Shown: positions 44,210 to 54,213, counted from the stretch's first letter. The stretch: DNA of 64,000 nucleotides from Spongiactinospora rosea (GCF_003315795.1 NZ_QMEY01000002.1:558001-622000), one strand, 5' to 3'. Notes: generated by a model from the sequence alone, not told the origin. Numbers and translations: made by a program.

Positions 44210-45412
44210 TTGAGCGACACGGAATCCGGCGCGCCCGCCCCTCCGGCCGGTGAGCACGGCGAGCACGGCGAGCACGGCGAGCGGCGCGGGCGGTGGCGGC
44301 GTCGCGGGCGCGTCCTGCTGGGCGTGACGGCCGCCGTGGCGGTGATCGCGGCCGGGGCCGCGGTGGTCGCGTACGGCGGCGGTGGTTCCGCCGTGACCTG
44401 CCACGTCAACGACGGGCGGCTGACCGGCCCGGTGATCGAGGGCACACCGGGCGACGACGACATCATGTGCGAACCGATCCCGCCAGGCGGCGTCGTCAAC
44501 GGCCTGGCCGGTGACGACGTGATCACCATCCTGCCGCTCGCCGACAAGGCCGGCAACGAGGGCGTCCTGAACAGCGGCCCCGGGCACGACACCATCATCG
44601 TGCGCGGCGGCCATTCCACCGCGGGCAGCGGCCGGGGCAGCGGCGGCAACGGCGGCCGGATCGACGGCGGTCCCGGCGACGACATCATCACCGTCACCGG
44701 GGGCGAAGGGGGCATCGGGGGCATCGGCGACGCGGGCAGCGGCGGCGACGGCAACGAAGGGGTGATCGAGTGCGGTGACGGCAAGGACACCCTCACCGTC
44801 ACCGGGGGGCAGGGCGGCCAGGGCATCGACACGCTGACCAGCCACGGCGACCCGGACGGCGGTACCGGCGGCACCGGCAACGCGGGCAGCGTCCGCTGCG
44901 CCGGGACCATCACCGTGCGGGGCGGCCGGGGCGGCCACGGCACGGCCATGGACGCGGAGGACGCCGATGGCGACGGTGACGGGGGCGACGGAGACGGCGG
45001 GCCGGGCGGGGTCGGCAACGCGGGTGACATCCACACCCCGGTACGCCCCGGCGTCACCGGCAAGATGACCCTGCTCGGCGGCCAGGGCGGCGCGGGCCAG
45101 GCCGACGGCGCGGGCGGCACCGGCGGCATCGCCAACGCCCACCCCCTCACCGTGACGTCCCACCTCACCATGATCGGCGGCAACGGCGGCGGCACCGACG
45201 ACCACGGCAACGGCCCCGGCGGCAACGGCGGCCCGGCCAACACCCGCACCCTCCACACCGCCGCCAAGACCCCCCGCCATGACGATGCGGAGGACACGCT
45301 GGTCGCGTACGGCGGCCACGGCGGGCAGGGCACACCTTGCGGACACGGCGGCGCGGGCAGCACCGTGCCCATCCGCGGCGCCGTCATCCGCCAGGGCCGC
45401 GGCTGCGGATGA
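44210..45412 (+). CDS. Membrane-anchored glycine/aspartate-rich repeat protein (degenerate RTX-like)
   Basis: A 400-residue protein. A short cytoplasmic N-terminus with a perfect triple GEH repeat (9-bp DNA repeats near 44253-44280) and RRRGR is followed by one transmembrane helix (VLLGVTAAVAVIAAGAAVVA). The external domain has strands of the form (I/L)TV-x-GG-x-GG separated by Gly/Asp loops (GTPGDDDI, NGLAGDDVI, GGPGDDIIT, CGDGKDTLT), a pattern of calcium-binding beta-rolls but irregular. The start is uncertain: TTG at 44210 after GGGGGG, or GTG at 44198. Confidence 0.7.
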   Translation: MSDTESGAPAPPAGEHGEHGEHGERRGRWRRRGRVLLGVTAAVAVIAAGAAVVAYGGGGSAVTCHVNDGRLTGPVIEGTPGDDDIMCEPIPPGGVVNGLAGDDVITILPLADKAGNEGVLNSGPGHDTIIVRGGHSTAGSGRGSGGNGGRIDGGPGDDIITVTGGEGGIGGIGDAGSGGDGNEGVIECGDGKDTLTVTGGQGGQGIDTLTSHGDPDGGTGGTGNAGSVRCAGTITVRGGRGGHGTAMDAEDADGDGDGGDGDGGPGGVGNAGDIHTPVRPGVTGKMTLLGGQGGAGQADGAGGTGGIANAHPLTVTSHLTMIGGNGGGTDDHGNGPGGNGGPANTRTLHTAAKTPRHDDAEDTLVAYGGHGGQGTPCGHGGAGSTVPIRGAVIRQGRGCG

Positions 45413-45421
45413 ACCCGCCGG

Positions 45422-46075
45422 TCAGCCGAGGTGCCAGTGTCGGAGTTTGTCGGGGTTCAGCATGATCCATACCGCGGTGACCTCGGTACCCGCGACGCTC
45501 ACCGCGACCACCGCCACGGCCTGACCAGCCCGGCGCAGTACCATGCCAGATCGCCCGTTCACCGGCCTGACGGACAGTTCGGTGCCGGTCCGGTCGCCCA
45601 GCAGTTCCGTCACGAAGCGGGCGACCGCGTCGGCCCCGTGCGCGGGCCGTACGGCGGCGCGCACTCTGCCGCCGCCGTCGCTGACGACCATCGCGTTCGC
45701 GGCGAGGACCGCATGCAACCCCGCCGTGTCGCCCGCCTCGCACGCCGCCGCGAACCGGCGTACGACCCGGTCGTGCCCGTCAGGAGTGGCCGGTGGCCCC
45801 TGCGCCGGCTCGGGCACCGGGGCCCGCCCGCCGCGCGCGGCCGGTTCGGCGCCGGACAGGAGTTCCAGGCAGACGGCTCCGGCGGTCCAGGTCAGCCAGG
45901 CGCGCGGCACCGTGATCCCGGCGCGTTCCGCGTCGGCGAGGGCGTACCAGCGGCGGTAGGTCTCCTGGACCACCCGGTCGGCCATCGCCGCCGAGTCGAA
46001 CATCCAGCGCGCGATCTCCAGCAGGTGCCGCCGTTCGTCCAGCATCTCCCGGAGCGACCCGGCCCCGGTGGTCAT
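45422..46075 (-). CDS. ECF41-like protein lacking sigma region 4, with SnoaL-like C-terminal domain
   Basis: The 217-residue protein starts with a sigma region-2-like helix set (ERRHLLEIARWMFDSAAMADRVVQETYRRWYALADAE). It then lacks a recognisable region 4 and continues with an NTF2/SnoaL-like domain carrying the ECF41 motifs DGGGR and NPDKL. It cannot be a complete sigma factor. The start overlaps the stop of the upstream ECF gene (ATGA), so both are made together; this protein could act as a regulator of the other one. Confidence 0.72.
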   Translation of the reverse strand: MTTGAGSLREMLDERRHLLEIARWMFDSAAMADRVVQETYRRWYALADAERAGITVPRAWLTWTAGAVCLELLSGAEPAARGGRAPVPEPAQGPPATPDGHDRVVRRFAAACEAGDTAGLHAVLAANAMVVSDGGGRVRAAVRPAHGADAVARFVTELLGDRTGTELSVRPVNGRSGMVLRRAGQAVAVVAVSVAGTEVTAVWIMLNPDKLRHWHLG

Positions 46076-47007
46076 GCCACCCCGCCGGGAGACACCACCC
46101 GGGAACGGGAGCGCTCGAACGCCAAGAGTTTGCCCGGGGCCACGATCCACAGCACCTGATGGATGCCCTGCGGTGACCCCTCGATGGTGAGCAGCGTGAA
46201 ATCGGTGCGGCTGCGCGGGACGAGGACGGCGGCCCGGCCGTTCACCTCGACCCAGGTGAGCCGGGCCCCCGGCCAGTACCGTGGCGCGAACGCCGCCATG
46301 AACCTGCTCACCCGGCCGACGCCCGCCAGCGGGAACCGCGCCGCCCCCGGAGTGCCGTCGCCGTCGGTGGTGCTGACGACATCGGCGGCGAGGAGGTCTT
46401 CCAGGGCGGCGATGTCACCGGTCTGGGCGGCGGTCAGGAAGGTGCTGAGCAGCCTGCGGTGTTCGCCCTTGTCGATGGGCTCGCGCCGGGCGGCGTTCAG
46501 CCGCTTGCGGGCCCGGCTCACCAGTTGGCGGGCGTTGGCCGGGGTGAGCTGGAGGATGTCCGCGATCTGCGCGTAGGGGTGGACGAACGCCTCGCGCAGC
46601 ACGTACGCGGCCCGCTCGGTCGGCGTGAGCCGTTCGAGCAGGAGCAGGAAGGCCAGTTCGAGCGCCTCGCCGCGCTCCGCGCCCACCGTCGGATCGAGGC
46701 TGGTGTCGATCGGTTCGGGCAGCCAGGGCCCGATGTAGGACTCCCGGCGGGCGCGGGCGGAGGTCGCGACGTTGATCGCCAGCCGCGTGGTCACCGTCGC
46801 CAGGAAGGCGGCGGGGTTGGCGACGGCCGCGCGGTCGGTGTTCTGCCAGCGCAGCCACGCCTCCTGCAGCACGTCCTCCGACTCGGCCACGCTGCCGAGC
46901 ATCCGGTAGGCGATCCCGAAGAGGCGCGGGCGCAACTCGACGAAGACGGCCGCCGCGTGTTCCAGCGCGTCCGCCTCGCGCAGTGGTTCCGCCCGCATGG
47001 TGGTCAC
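46072..47007 (-). CDS. ECF41-type (SigJ-like) RNA polymerase sigma factor
   Basis: About 311 residues: sigma region 2 (FGIAYRMLGSVAESEDVLQEAWLRW), the ECF41 linker motif WLPEP, region 4 (LTPTERAAYVLREAFVHPYAQIADILQLTPANARQLVSRARKRL) and a C-terminal SnoaL-like domain. The ECF41 C-terminal motifs are altered: DGGG(K/R) reads DGDG and NPDKL reads APGKL. ECF41 factors are controlled by their own C-terminal extension, so regulation may be shifted to the overlapping downstream protein. The start could be GTG 47007 (GAAGG upstream), ATG 46998 or ATG 47040. Confidence 0.88.
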   Translation of the reverse strand: MTTMRAEPLREADALEHAAAVFVELRPRLFGIAYRMLGSVAESEDVLQEAWLRWQNTDRAAVANPAAFLATVTTRLAINVATSARARRESYIGPWLPEPIDTSLDPTVGAERGEALELAFLLLLERLTPTERAAYVLREAFVHPYAQIADILQLTPANARQLVSRARKRLNAARREPIDKGEHRRLLSTFLTAAQTGDIAALEDLLAADVVSTTDGDGTPGAARFPLAGVGRVSRFMAAFAPRYWPGARLTWVEVNGRAAVLVPRSRTDFTLLTIEGSPQGIHQVLWIVAPGKLLAFERSRSRVVSPGGVA

Positions 47008-47065
47008 CCGTACCTTCGCCGCGTCCGCCTCATTATGCACGCCGATCCACCGCCGCCCCGGGCGC

Positions 47066-47491
47066 TCAGTCCCGCCGCGCCGGGCGTGGGGCGCGGCGGT
47101 CCTTGCGCTGGGCGAGTTCGTCGTCGTCCACCAGGGTGAGCATCGGCTTGCCGGGCTCGCACAGCATGGTGACGGTGAACCGCAGCGGGACGTCGTCGCG
47201 GTTGTTGCCGTCCTGGTAGTGGATGACGTCGCCGCCCGGTTCCCAGAACGCCTGCCCTGCGGGCACGACCCGCTCCGGGGAGCCCTCCACCTCCAGCAGC
47301 ATCTCGCCTTCCAGCACGTAGCCGAAGGCCGGGCCGGAGTGCCGGTGCGGGGGCGTGCCGGGGTCGCCCGGCGGGTACTCGATGACCACGGTCATCGCGT
47401 GCGCCCCCTCAGGGATGAAGGGCGGCTCGGCCTCCTGCAACGTCGTCAGCGCCGTCTGCCACGCGTTCGATCGCGGCTCGGTGTCTCCCAT
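47066..47491 (-). CDS. Cupin-domain protein
   Basis: A 141-residue single cupin barrel with motif 1 PPHRHSGPAFGYVLEGEM (metal ligands His, His, Glu) and motif 2 PGGDVIHYQDGNN. The metal-binding residues are present, so it may be a small dioxygenase/isomerase or a sensor-type cupin. It follows the frameshifted NmrA-like gene by 12 nt in the same direction, so the two are probably one operon. Confidence 0.87.
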   Translation of the reverse strand: MGDTEPRSNAWQTALTTLQEAEPPFIPEGAHAMTVVIEYPPGDPGTPPHRHSGPAFGYVLEGEMLLEVEGSPERVVPAGQAFWEPGGDVIHYQDGNNRDDVPLRFTVTMLCEPGKPMLTLVDDDELAQRKDRRAPRPARRD

Positions 47492-47503
47492 GGCGAGCGC
47501 CTC

Positions 47504-48254
47504 TCACTTGTGGGTGTCGGACCAGTCGGCGTACCGGACGCGCCCCAGGCGTGCCCCGTCGCCCTCGGGTACCAGCGACTTCTCGGCCAGTTCGGCGCCG
47601 AAGTACCGGGCGTGCGGGTCGCTCACCACCTGGCGCGCGTCTCCCCAGCTCGCCAGCACGTCGCGGAAGAACTCGTCCATCCGGACCCGCTCCGGCCCGG
47701 CCACCTCGACCCTGCCGTTGGACGGCGTGCCCACCGCGACCTCGGCGACCGCGTCGGCGACGTCGTCGCCCGCGATGGGCTGGAAGAGCACCGGCGCGAT
47801 CCGCACGGTGTCGCCGTCCGCGGACGACTCGGCGATGCCCCGCACGAACTCGAAGAACTGGGTCGCGTGGACCAGCGAGAACGGGATGCCGGACTTCTCG
47901 ATCAGCCGTTCCTGGGCGATCTTCGCCCGGAAGTATCCGCTGCCGGGCAGCCGGTCGGTGCCCACCACCGACAGCGCCACGTGGTGCCCGACCCCGGCCA
48001 CGGGTCTCCGCGGCGAGCAGGTTGCGGGTGGAGGTCTCGAAGAACTCCATGACCGCGGCGTCCTCGAACGACGGCGAGTTGGACACGTCGATCACCACCG
48101 ACGCGCCGGTCAGCACCTCGGCGAGCCCTTCGCCGGTGAGGGTGTTCACCCCGGTGCCGGGGGACGCGGCCACGGCCTCGTGCCCCTGCTCACCGAGCCG
48201 CGCGACCAGCTTCGACCCGATCAAGCCGGTCCCGCCGATTACCACGATCTTCAT
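47504..48254 (-). pseudogene. NmrA-like NAD(P)-binding protein gene interrupted by a frameshift
   Basis: The N-terminal part (MKIVVIGGTGLIGSKLVARLG ... FFETSTRNLLAAETR) is in one frame. The remainder (AGVGHHVALSVVGTDRLP ... FRAKIAQERLIEKSGIPF ... VRYADWSDTHK) is in another, the switch being near 47996-48006. The whole is 751 nt, so removing one base restores a 249-residue protein of normal NmrA/SDR-a length. It may be a real disruption or a sequencing error. If intact it would be an atypical SDR, perhaps redox sensing. Confidence 0.8.
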
Positions 48255-48405
48255 GGCGAATCCTTCCCGTTCCGGTTCCGATTCGGTCCCCGGGAGGCCG
48301 CTCGCCGCCCCGGTCGTCGGCTATGACCGGACGGCATCGGCCGTTGTGACAGCTTCCGGGAAAATTGTTTTCTGTACGGGCTACCCGGACGCGAGAATGC
48401 GTCAC

Positions 48406-48963
48406 ATGGCACAGGCGACGCTGCACACGGCCCGCATCACGCTCGTCCCCCTCTCCGACGAGCACCTGGAGCACGAGGTCGAGCTGGACGCCGACCCCGA
48501 GGTCATGCGCTATCTCGGGGAGGCCCGCAGCCGCGCGGAGGTCGAGGTCCAGCACAAGCGGCGGCTCGCGGCGGCCGAGCGGGTGCCGGGGCTGGGGTTC
48601 TGGGCCGGTTTCGTGGACGGGGAGTTCGTCGGGTGGTGGATCCTGGAGCCGCCCGCGCGCGCCGACCAGGGGCCGGTCGAGGGGCAGGCCGAGCTGGGGT
48701 ACCGGCTGCTGCGCCACCACTGGCGGCGCGGCCTGGCCAGTGAGGGGGCCAGGGAACTGCTCCGGCACGGGTTCGAGGACCTGGGGCTGACGCGGGTCTT
48801 CGCCGAGACGATGGCCGTCAACGCCGCCTCGCGGGCCACCATGGCCACCATCGGCATGCGGTACGTCCGCACCTTCCACCTCGACTTCGACGACCCGCTG
48901 CCCGGCACCGACCTCGGCGAGGTCGAGTACGCGATCACCCGCGACCAGTGGCGTGCCGCCTGA
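48406..48963 (+). CDS. GNAT-family N-acetyltransferase (RimJ/RimL-like)
   Basis: A 185-residue acetyltransferase_3-type GNAT: LHTARITLVPLSDEH at the N-terminus, ELGYRLLRHHWRRGLASEGARELLRHGFED (motif A with R-x-x-G-x-A), then VFAETMAVNAASRATMATIGMRYV. It transfers acetyl from acetyl-CoA to an amine, possibly a protein N-terminus or small molecule. The ATG at 48406 or 48397 is used. Confidence 0.88.
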   Translation: MAQATLHTARITLVPLSDEHLEHEVELDADPEVMRYLGEARSRAEVEVQHKRRLAAAERVPGLGFWAGFVDGEFVGWWILEPPARADQGPVEGQAELGYRLLRHHWRRGLASEGARELLRHGFEDLGLTRVFAETMAVNAASRATMATIGMRYVRTFHLDFDDPLPGTDLGEVEYAITRDQWRAA

Positions 48964-48964
48964 C

Positions 48965-50220
<1,256 letters not shown>

Positions 50221-50224
<4 letters not shown>

Positions 50225-50622
50225 ATCTTCCGGCCGGGGTCGTCCGCCCCCGGCTCCATGATCGGGCGGAGTTCCACCCGGCTGCGCACGATCGCGGCGA
50301 ACCGCGCGGCCAGCTCGACGGCCCGGTCGTGGGAGGCCACGTCGATGATCCCGAACCCGGCCAGCACCTCCTTCGCCTCGGCCAGCGGCCCGTCGGAGGC
50401 CACCGGCCGCCCGTCGCGGATCTCCACCGTCATGGTGTGGGAGGGGTCGGCCAGGCCGAACCCGGTGACCATCTCGCCGGAGGCCGCGAGGTCGGCGTAG
50501 AAGCCGGACATGGCGCTGAAGTGCGCGGCGACCTCCTCCTGCGACCAGGTCGCCTCCGTGCCGCCGAGGCCGAGCGTGTCCCACGCCGACGCGTCGCCGA
50601 AGGTCATGATCATGTACTTCAT
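50221..50622 (-). CDS. YCII-domain protein (DGPF-type), ECF42 partner
   Basis: A 133-residue YCII-related (DGPF-family) protein: KYMIMTFGDASAW at the N-terminus, VEIRDGRPVASDGPLAEAKEVLAGF (the DGPF-type motif, here DGPL), and GIIDVASHDRAVELA. It is co-translated with both neighbours: its start overlaps the DUF1579-like stop (ATGA) and its stop the ECF42 start (GTGA). Its function as a target or modulator of ECF42 is a family inference. Confidence 0.9.
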
Positions 50623-51035
50623 CGGGCCGGTTCCTCCACCCGCGTCATGTTCGACTCGTAGCCTCCGCCCGGCCACTGCCAGGCACCGGTGTTGCGCCCG
50701 CGGCCGGCGTCGAACGTGCCGACGAACTTCGCCGGGGAGCCGACGCCGCCGTACCAGATCGTCAAGGTATCGCCGGTGAGCTGGTAAATGTACTCCAGGA
50801 TCTCGCCCTTCGCGCCGAAGAAGTGCGAACGGAGTTCGCCGCTCTCGGCGTGCAGGCCGATGTACTCCACCCCGCGGGTGATCTCGCCGTCGCTGTCCAG
50901 CTCGACGTGCTGCACCAGGAAGCCGCCGCCGTCCATCCACTCGTAGCGGGCGGTGCCGGACAGGCCGGGTCCGTCGATGATCCAGGTGCCGACCAGGGGC
51001 TCCAGGCTGTGCAGGGCGTTGGCGGTGGTGGTCAT
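50619..51035 (-). CDS. DUF1579-like small lipocalin-fold protein
   Basis: A 138-residue beta-rich protein with the DUF1579/THAP4-like pattern: LHSLEPLVGTWIIDGPG (LxGxW), TARYEWMDGGGFLVQHVELD, IGLHAESGELRSHFF and a beta-strand end YIYQLTGDTLTIWYG. Such proteins may bind haem or small ligands, but that is unproven for this one. First gene of the DUF1579-YCII-ECF42 operon. Confidence 0.8.
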   Translation of the reverse strand: MTTTANALHSLEPLVGTWIIDGPGLSGTARYEWMDGGGFLVQHVELDSDGEITRGVEYIGLHAESGELRSHFFGAKGEILEYIYQLTGDTLTIWYGGVGSPAKFVGTFDAGRGRNTGAWQWPGGGYESNMTRVEEPAR

Positions 51036-51088
51036 GACACTCTCCTTCGGGGGTGCTCTCCGTGCCTTCACCCCCTCTGTCGGAGACC

Positions 51089-52336
51089 TCAGGACCCTCT
51101 CGACACCTTCTCGACGACTTCCTCGGAAATTTCTTCGCGGTCCGCGGGAGGCAGGCCCCGGCCCAGCAGCCGGGCGGCCAGGCCGAGGAGGGAGGTCAGC
51201 ACCAGCGTGACGCCCATCGGCAGCCCGGTGTCCTCGCCCGCGATGCCGACCAGCGGGGACACGACCGCGCCGGACGCGAACTGCAACGCCCCGAGGCCCG
51301 CGGCGGCGGTGCCCGCCGCCCACGGGACCCGGCCGATGGCCAGCGCCGTGCCGTTGCCCATGATGAAGGTGGTACAGGCGACCGCCACGAACAGCACCGG
51401 CAGCACCGCCGCCGCGGGGAGGCGCAGGATGAGCATCGCCAGCAGTACGACCGAAAGCCCGCACACCACGCACTGCCCGGCGGTGAGCAGCGTCTCGGCG
51501 CGCAGCCGGCCGACCAGGCGGGAGCTGATCAGGCCCGCGACGATCATCCCGAAGGAGTTCACCGCGAAGGCGATCGTGTAGGCGGTGGTGGACAGGCCGA
51601 GCACGTTCTGCAGGACGAACGGCGAGGCGGAGATGTACCCCATCATGCCCGCGAAGCCGAGCGCCAGGGCGAGGGAGTAGCCGACGTAGCCACGGTCGGT
51701 GAACAGCCGCCGGATCGTGCGGCCGGTCGCCGCCATGCCGCCGGTGTGGCGGCGTTCGGGCGGCAGCGACTCGGGCACCGCGAGCAGCGCGCCGAGCAGC
51801 ATGGCCACGCTGATGCCGGTGAGCACCCAAAAAGCGCTGCGCCACCCGAGCGGCACGAGCAGGCCGCCGACCAGCGGGGCGACCACCGGGGCGACCCCGC
51901 CGATGCTGCCCAGCAGGGAGAAGATCCTGGCGGCGGCCGTGCCCCCGGTACGGTCGGCGACGACCGCGCGGGCGATGACCAGACCGGCCGAACCGGCGAA
52001 CCCCTGGACGAAGCGCGCGGCGATGAGCACCCACACGTTCGGCGCGAGGGCGCAGGCCAGCCCGGCGAGTGCGGCGACGACGGTCGCGACCAGCAGCGGC
52101 CCGCGCCTGCCGAACCGGTCCGACAGCGGGCCGATCACCAGTTGCCCGGTGGCCAGGCCGATCAGGCACGTGGTCAGGGTGAGCTGTACGGCCGAGGCGC
52201 TGGTAGCGAGGTCGGCGGCCATGCCGGTGAACGCGGGCAGATAGATGTCGATGGCGAACGGCGCCATCGTGGACAGCAGCGCCAGGACGAGCAGAAGGAC
52301 GCCCGACACACCGGGGGGCGTGACAGAACGCGACAC
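51089..52336 (-). CDS. Bcr/CflA-type drug-efflux MFS transporter
   Basis: A 12-helix transporter of about 415 residues with the Bcr/CflA signature: APFAIDIYLPAFTGMAADL in helix 1, GQLVIGPLSDRFGRRGPLL in the helix 2-3 loop, and IARAVVADR. It probably exports drugs such as phenicols or bicyclomycin-like compounds. The GTG at 52336 (GAGGGAG 9 nt upstream) is preferred to a GTG at 52354. It is divergent from the MarR gene at 52401 and shares an operator with it. Confidence 0.88.
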   Translation of the reverse strand: MSRSVTPPGVSGVLLLVLALLSTMAPFAIDIYLPAFTGMAADLATSASAVQLTLTTCLIGLATGQLVIGPLSDRFGRRGPLLVATVVAALAGLACALAPNVWVLIAARFVQGFAGSAGLVIARAVVADRTGGTAAARIFSLLGSIGGVAPVVAPLVGGLLVPLGWRSAFWVLTGISVAMLLGALLAVPESLPPERRHTGGMAATGRTIRRLFTDRGYVGYSLALALGFAGMMGYISASPFVLQNVLGLSTTAYTIAFAVNSFGMIVAGLISSRLVGRLRAETLLTAGQCVVCGLSVVLLAMLILRLPAAAVLPVLFVAVACTTFIMGNGTALAIGRVPWAAGTAAAGLGALQFASGAVVSPLVGIAGEDTGLPMGVTLVLTSLLGLAARLLGRGLPPADREEISEEVVEKVSRGS

Positions 52337-52361
52337 GTGAGTGGACTCCCTCACCCGATAA

Positions 52362-52375
52362 TTATGCGGGCATAA
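52362..52375. promoter_or_regulatory. Palindrome in the MFS/MarR divergent promoter
   Basis: TTATGC-GG-GCATAA is a perfect 6+6 inverted repeat in AT-rich DNA between the Bcr/CflA gene and the MarR gene. It has the size and form of a MarR operator and would overlap both promoters. Confidence 0.65.
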
Positions 52376-52400
52376 GTAAAATTATGGTAGCAACGAGGGT

Positions 52401-52868
52401 GTGGAGCGAAATTCCGACCTGCTGTCACTCGGGTCGGCGCTGCGCGACCTCACCCGCGACCTGATGCGCACGGGCCGGCGCGTCGCGGGCGTCGAGCCGC
52501 TGCCGGAGACCGAGGTGGACGTCATCAAACTGGTCGTCCACCGGCCGGGCATGAGCCCGGGGCGGCTGGCCGCCGAGCTGCGGATCAAGCCGAGCAACGT
52601 CAGCGCGGCGCTGCGCAGGCTGGCCGCCGCGGGGCTGGTCGTGCGCGAGACCGACCCGGCGGACCGGCGGGCCACCCGTGTGCTGCCCACGGCGCAGGCG
52701 ATCCGCAACGTCCACAATGTGGAACGCGCCCGCGCCGCCCTCCTCGACCAGGCCCTCGCGGCCCTGCCCGCCGCCGACCGCGCCGCCGTCCTGGCCGCGA
52801 TCCCCTCCTTGCAGGCCCTCCAGACCGCGGTACGCGAACTCGCCCGGCCGGGCGGATTGCACGAGTAG
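52401..52868 (+). CDS. MarR-family transcriptional regulator
   Basis: A 155-residue protein with a MarR winged helix: MSPGRLAAELRIKPSNVSAALRRLAAAGLVVRETDPADRRATRV. It is divergent from the Bcr/CflA pump and very likely its repressor. The start is GTG at 52401 directly after CGAGGGT; the spacing is short and the transcript may be leaderless or start slightly differently. Confidence 0.88.
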   Translation: MERNSDLLSLGSALRDLTRDLMRTGRRVAGVEPLPETEVDVIKLVVHRPGMSPGRLAAELRIKPSNVSAALRRLAAAGLVVRETDPADRRATRVLPTAQAIRNVHNVERARAALLDQALAALPAADRAAVLAAIPSLQALQTAVRELARPGGLHE

Positions 52869-52886
52869 TCATGCATTACTTATCGT

Positions 52887-53444
52887 GTGGTTGTGGATGA
52901 GATCGCCGATCCGGCGGCGCTGAAGGCGCTGGCCAATCCGCTGCGGCAGCGGATCCTGCGCTGCCTGGAACGGGGCGAGGCCACGTCCACGAGCCTGGCC
53001 AAGGAACTGGGGGTCACCACCGGGGGCACCAGCTACAACCTGCGCGTGCTGGCCGACAACGGGTTCGTCGAGGAGGTGCCCGGGCGTACCTCGGGGCGGG
53101 AGCGCTGGTGGCGGGCCACCAACCGGGAGCTGCGCTTCCCGCGCCACAGCGAGCAGGACACCGAGACCCGCGAGGCGCTGGACTGGCTGAACCGGCTGTG
53201 GTCGGCGGAGTACGCCGAGGCGCACGAGCGGTTCGAGCGGGCCCGCGACCGCCTCGGCCCGTGGCGCGACGCCGAGCCCTACTCCCGGGGCACCATCAAG
53301 GTCACGCTGGCCCAGCTCGAACGGTTCTTCCTGGAGTACCTGGATCTCCTCCACAAGTACGCGGCTCCTGAGGAGGGCGAGGGCGACGCGCGGGAGGTCA
53401 TGACGTACTTCGTCGCCTTCCCCGACGTACCGGAGGACGCCTAG
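52887..53444 (+). CDS. ArsR/HTH_20-type winged-helix regulator
   Basis: A 185-residue protein: LKALANPLRQRILRCLERGEATSTSLAKELGVTTGGTSYNLRVLADNGFVEEV (winged helix), then a helical C-terminal region rich in Trp and Glu. It begins with GTG at 52887, only 18 nt after the MarR stop, and could be read from the same transcript. The target is unknown. A helical region followed by ERWWRATNRELRFP is common in this group. Confidence 0.85.
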   Translation: MVVDEIADPAALKALANPLRQRILRCLERGEATSTSLAKELGVTTGGTSYNLRVLADNGFVEEVPGRTSGRERWWRATNRELRFPRHSEQDTETREALDWLNRLWSAEYAEAHERFERARDRLGPWRDAEPYSRGTIKVTLAQLERFFLEYLDLLHKYAAPEEGEGDAREVMTYFVAFPDVPEDA

Positions 53445-53604
53445 CCGAAGACGGCTGTGGCCGCCGAGCGGCAACCCGGCGGCCACGGGATGCGCATCAC
53501 CACGCCTCACGGCGTGCTCTCACGCGACGCGTCTCCCTGCGAAAAGAGTAGGCAGCCGCACGGCGCACAGCCAACTTCGCACCTGCGGCTCCACCGGACG
53601 GCGG

Positions 53605-54126
53605 CTACCGGGAGGTTCCCCTGCCGTTGGCCGTGGTACGGATGGCCGCCTCGTAGGGGTTGGTCTCGTAGCCGGCGGACAGGTGGTGGGCGACGATCGT
53701 GCGCAGAAGTTCGCGGAAGCGGTCCTGGTCGGCGGCGGGCAGGGGCTCCAGGGTCTCGGACTCGGCGCCCGACACCGCGGCCTGCGCCTCCGCGAAGCGG
53801 GCCCGCCCGTCGGCGGTGGGGCAGATCAGGTTGTTGCGCCGGTCGCCGGGATCGGTCATCCGCTCCACCAGGCCCGCTGTCACCAGCGCGTCCACCAGGT
53901 AGACCATGCTCGTGCGGTCGATGTTGAGCTGCCTGCCCAGTTCGGCCTGGTTGCGGGCGCTGCCGTGGGTGGCGGCGCACAGCACCTGGTAGCCGCGTAG
54001 CCCGTGCGGAATGCCGGACATGGCCCGCTCCAGCGCGGCGATGTGGGCGCGGAAGCACTGGGCGATCAGCCACTCCAGATTGTCGCCCAGCCCGCTCGGC
54101 AGCGGGTCGGGCTCGGCCCGTGTCAT
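53605..54126 (-). CDS. MarR-family transcriptional regulator
   Basis: A 173-residue protein similar in layout to the MarR at 16680 (GIPHGLRGYQVLCAATHGSARNQAELGRQLNIDRTSMVYLVDAL, wing DPGDRRNNLICP). It is divergent from the MFS gene at 54214 with an 87-nt gap containing TCAGT-type repeats, so it probably represses that pump. Confidence 0.9.
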   Translation of the reverse strand: MTRAEPDPLPSGLGDNLEWLIAQCFRAHIAALERAMSGIPHGLRGYQVLCAATHGSARNQAELGRQLNIDRTSMVYLVDALVTAGLVERMTDPGDRRNNLICPTADGRARFAEAQAAVSGAESETLEPLPAADQDRFRELLRTIVAHHLSAGYETNPYEAAIRTTANGRGTSR

Positions 54127-54187
54127 GAACCCGAGGTTAGCGCCTCGTTGATCCGCCTGTTAATCTGTCCCGCTGTTAGTCAGTCAT

Positions 54188-54200
54188 ACTGATGGTCAGT
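54188..54200. promoter_or_regulatory. Palindrome in the MarR/MFS divergent promoter
   Basis: ACTGA-TGG-TCAGT is a perfect 5+5 inverted repeat; GTCAGT recurs just upstream (54182-54184 region) giving a cluster of related half-sites. It lies between the MarR gene and the DHA2-type pump. Confidence 0.55.
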
Positions 54201-54213
54201 CGAGAGACGGGAT

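Noticed and set aside
44250..44285. Short tandem repeat considered as a CRISPR or VNTR array
   Set aside because: It is three 9-bp units in frame inside a coding sequence (GEH linker), far too short for CRISPR.
42671..45346. An 891-codon minus-strand frame opposite the MFS and glycine-rich genes
   Set aside because: Same antisense artefact; low-complexity Ala/Pro/Thr/Ser sequence with no family pattern.
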